DNA from: Clostridia bacterium BRH_c25 | Lineage (GTDB): Bacteria; Bacillota_A; Clostridia; Lutisporales; Lutisporaceae | Direction: 5' to 3' | Assembly: GCA_001515955.1 (NCBI GenBank) | Contig: LOES01000047.1 | Coordinates: forward strand, 1-5,782 | Length of the DNA: 5,782 nt | Shown here: positions 5,726-5,782 of the stretch, piece after piece | How positions within the stretch are numbered: the stretch's first letter is position 1 | Layout: each line of letters begins with the position of its first letter | Program-made: the position numbers and the translations under genes | Notes under the pieces: generated by a model | What the model was told of the DNA's origin: nothing | The model's input: only the letters and a program-made list of their open reading frames with translations | Database searches by the model: none

Positions 5726-5782
5726 AAGCATTATGCGAAACAACATTTGCGTTTTTCATATAGGTTTCGCAAAATGGTTTCC
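5724..5782 (+). repeat. Second, partial repeat unit cut by the window end
   Basis: The 59 bases 5724-5782 are identical to 5611-5669, covering all of the H2 hairpin and the bases after it. The identity runs to the last base of the window, so the copy probably continues. Its first two bases are also the last two of the H1 stem, so neighbouring units share an edge rather than being separated. Confidence 0.9.

Noticed and set aside
5674..5731. Integron attC site (palindrome with bulged bases)
   Set aside because: The ends do not fit the RYYYAAC/GTTRRRY core sites in the right orientation, and there is no cassette gene or integrase.
5611..5782. CRISPR array (59-base repeat, 54-base spacer)
   Set aside because: The repeat is too long, and the so-called spacer is itself a conserved hairpin found again at 2423-2474; no cas genes are visible.

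Overview
This is a chromosomal window from a low-to-moderate GC Gram-positive bacterium. Gene content, frequent TTG starts, strong AGGAGG-type ribosome binding sites and U-tract terminators all point to Clostridia. A Ruminiclostridium/Acetivibrio-type relative is my guess from gene order, not something the sequence proves. All recognised genes lie on the + strand.

Region 1 (1-1601) is the end of a shikimate-pathway operon: the C-terminal two thirds of aroE (shikimate dehydrogenase), aroK (shikimate kinase) and aroQ (type II 3-dehydroquinate dehydratase). aroE and aroK overlap, and aroK and aroQ are packed so tightly that aroQ probably starts at an ATT codon overlapping the aroK stop. A long hairpin plus T-run that includes the aroQ stop codon ends the unit.

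Region 2 (1602-1798) is a spacer with an unexplained stem-loop and a good -10 box that probably drives the next operon.

Region 3 (1799-5553) is nadD (NAD biosynthesis), yqeK (HD-domain Ap4A hydrolase), a LytR-CpsA-Psr cell-wall ligase gene, rsfS (ribosome silencing factor) and a YheO/DauR-type PAS-HTH regulator, closed by a strong terminator. The nadD-yqeK-LCP-rsfS order is a familiar Firmicute housekeeping cluster linking cofactor supply, dinucleotide clean-up, envelope assembly and ribosome dormancy. yqeK, the LCP gene and rsfS all appear to start with TTG.

The most unusual content is a structured non-coding repeat of about 113 bp, made of two consecutive hairpins (called H1 and H2 here). 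One diverged copy sits between nadD and yqeK and supplies the last codon and stop of nadD. An oppositely oriented copy begins at 5611, and an identical 59-bp part of the next unit runs off the window end, so a tandem array may continue. No transposase, RNA gene or CRISPR system is visible.
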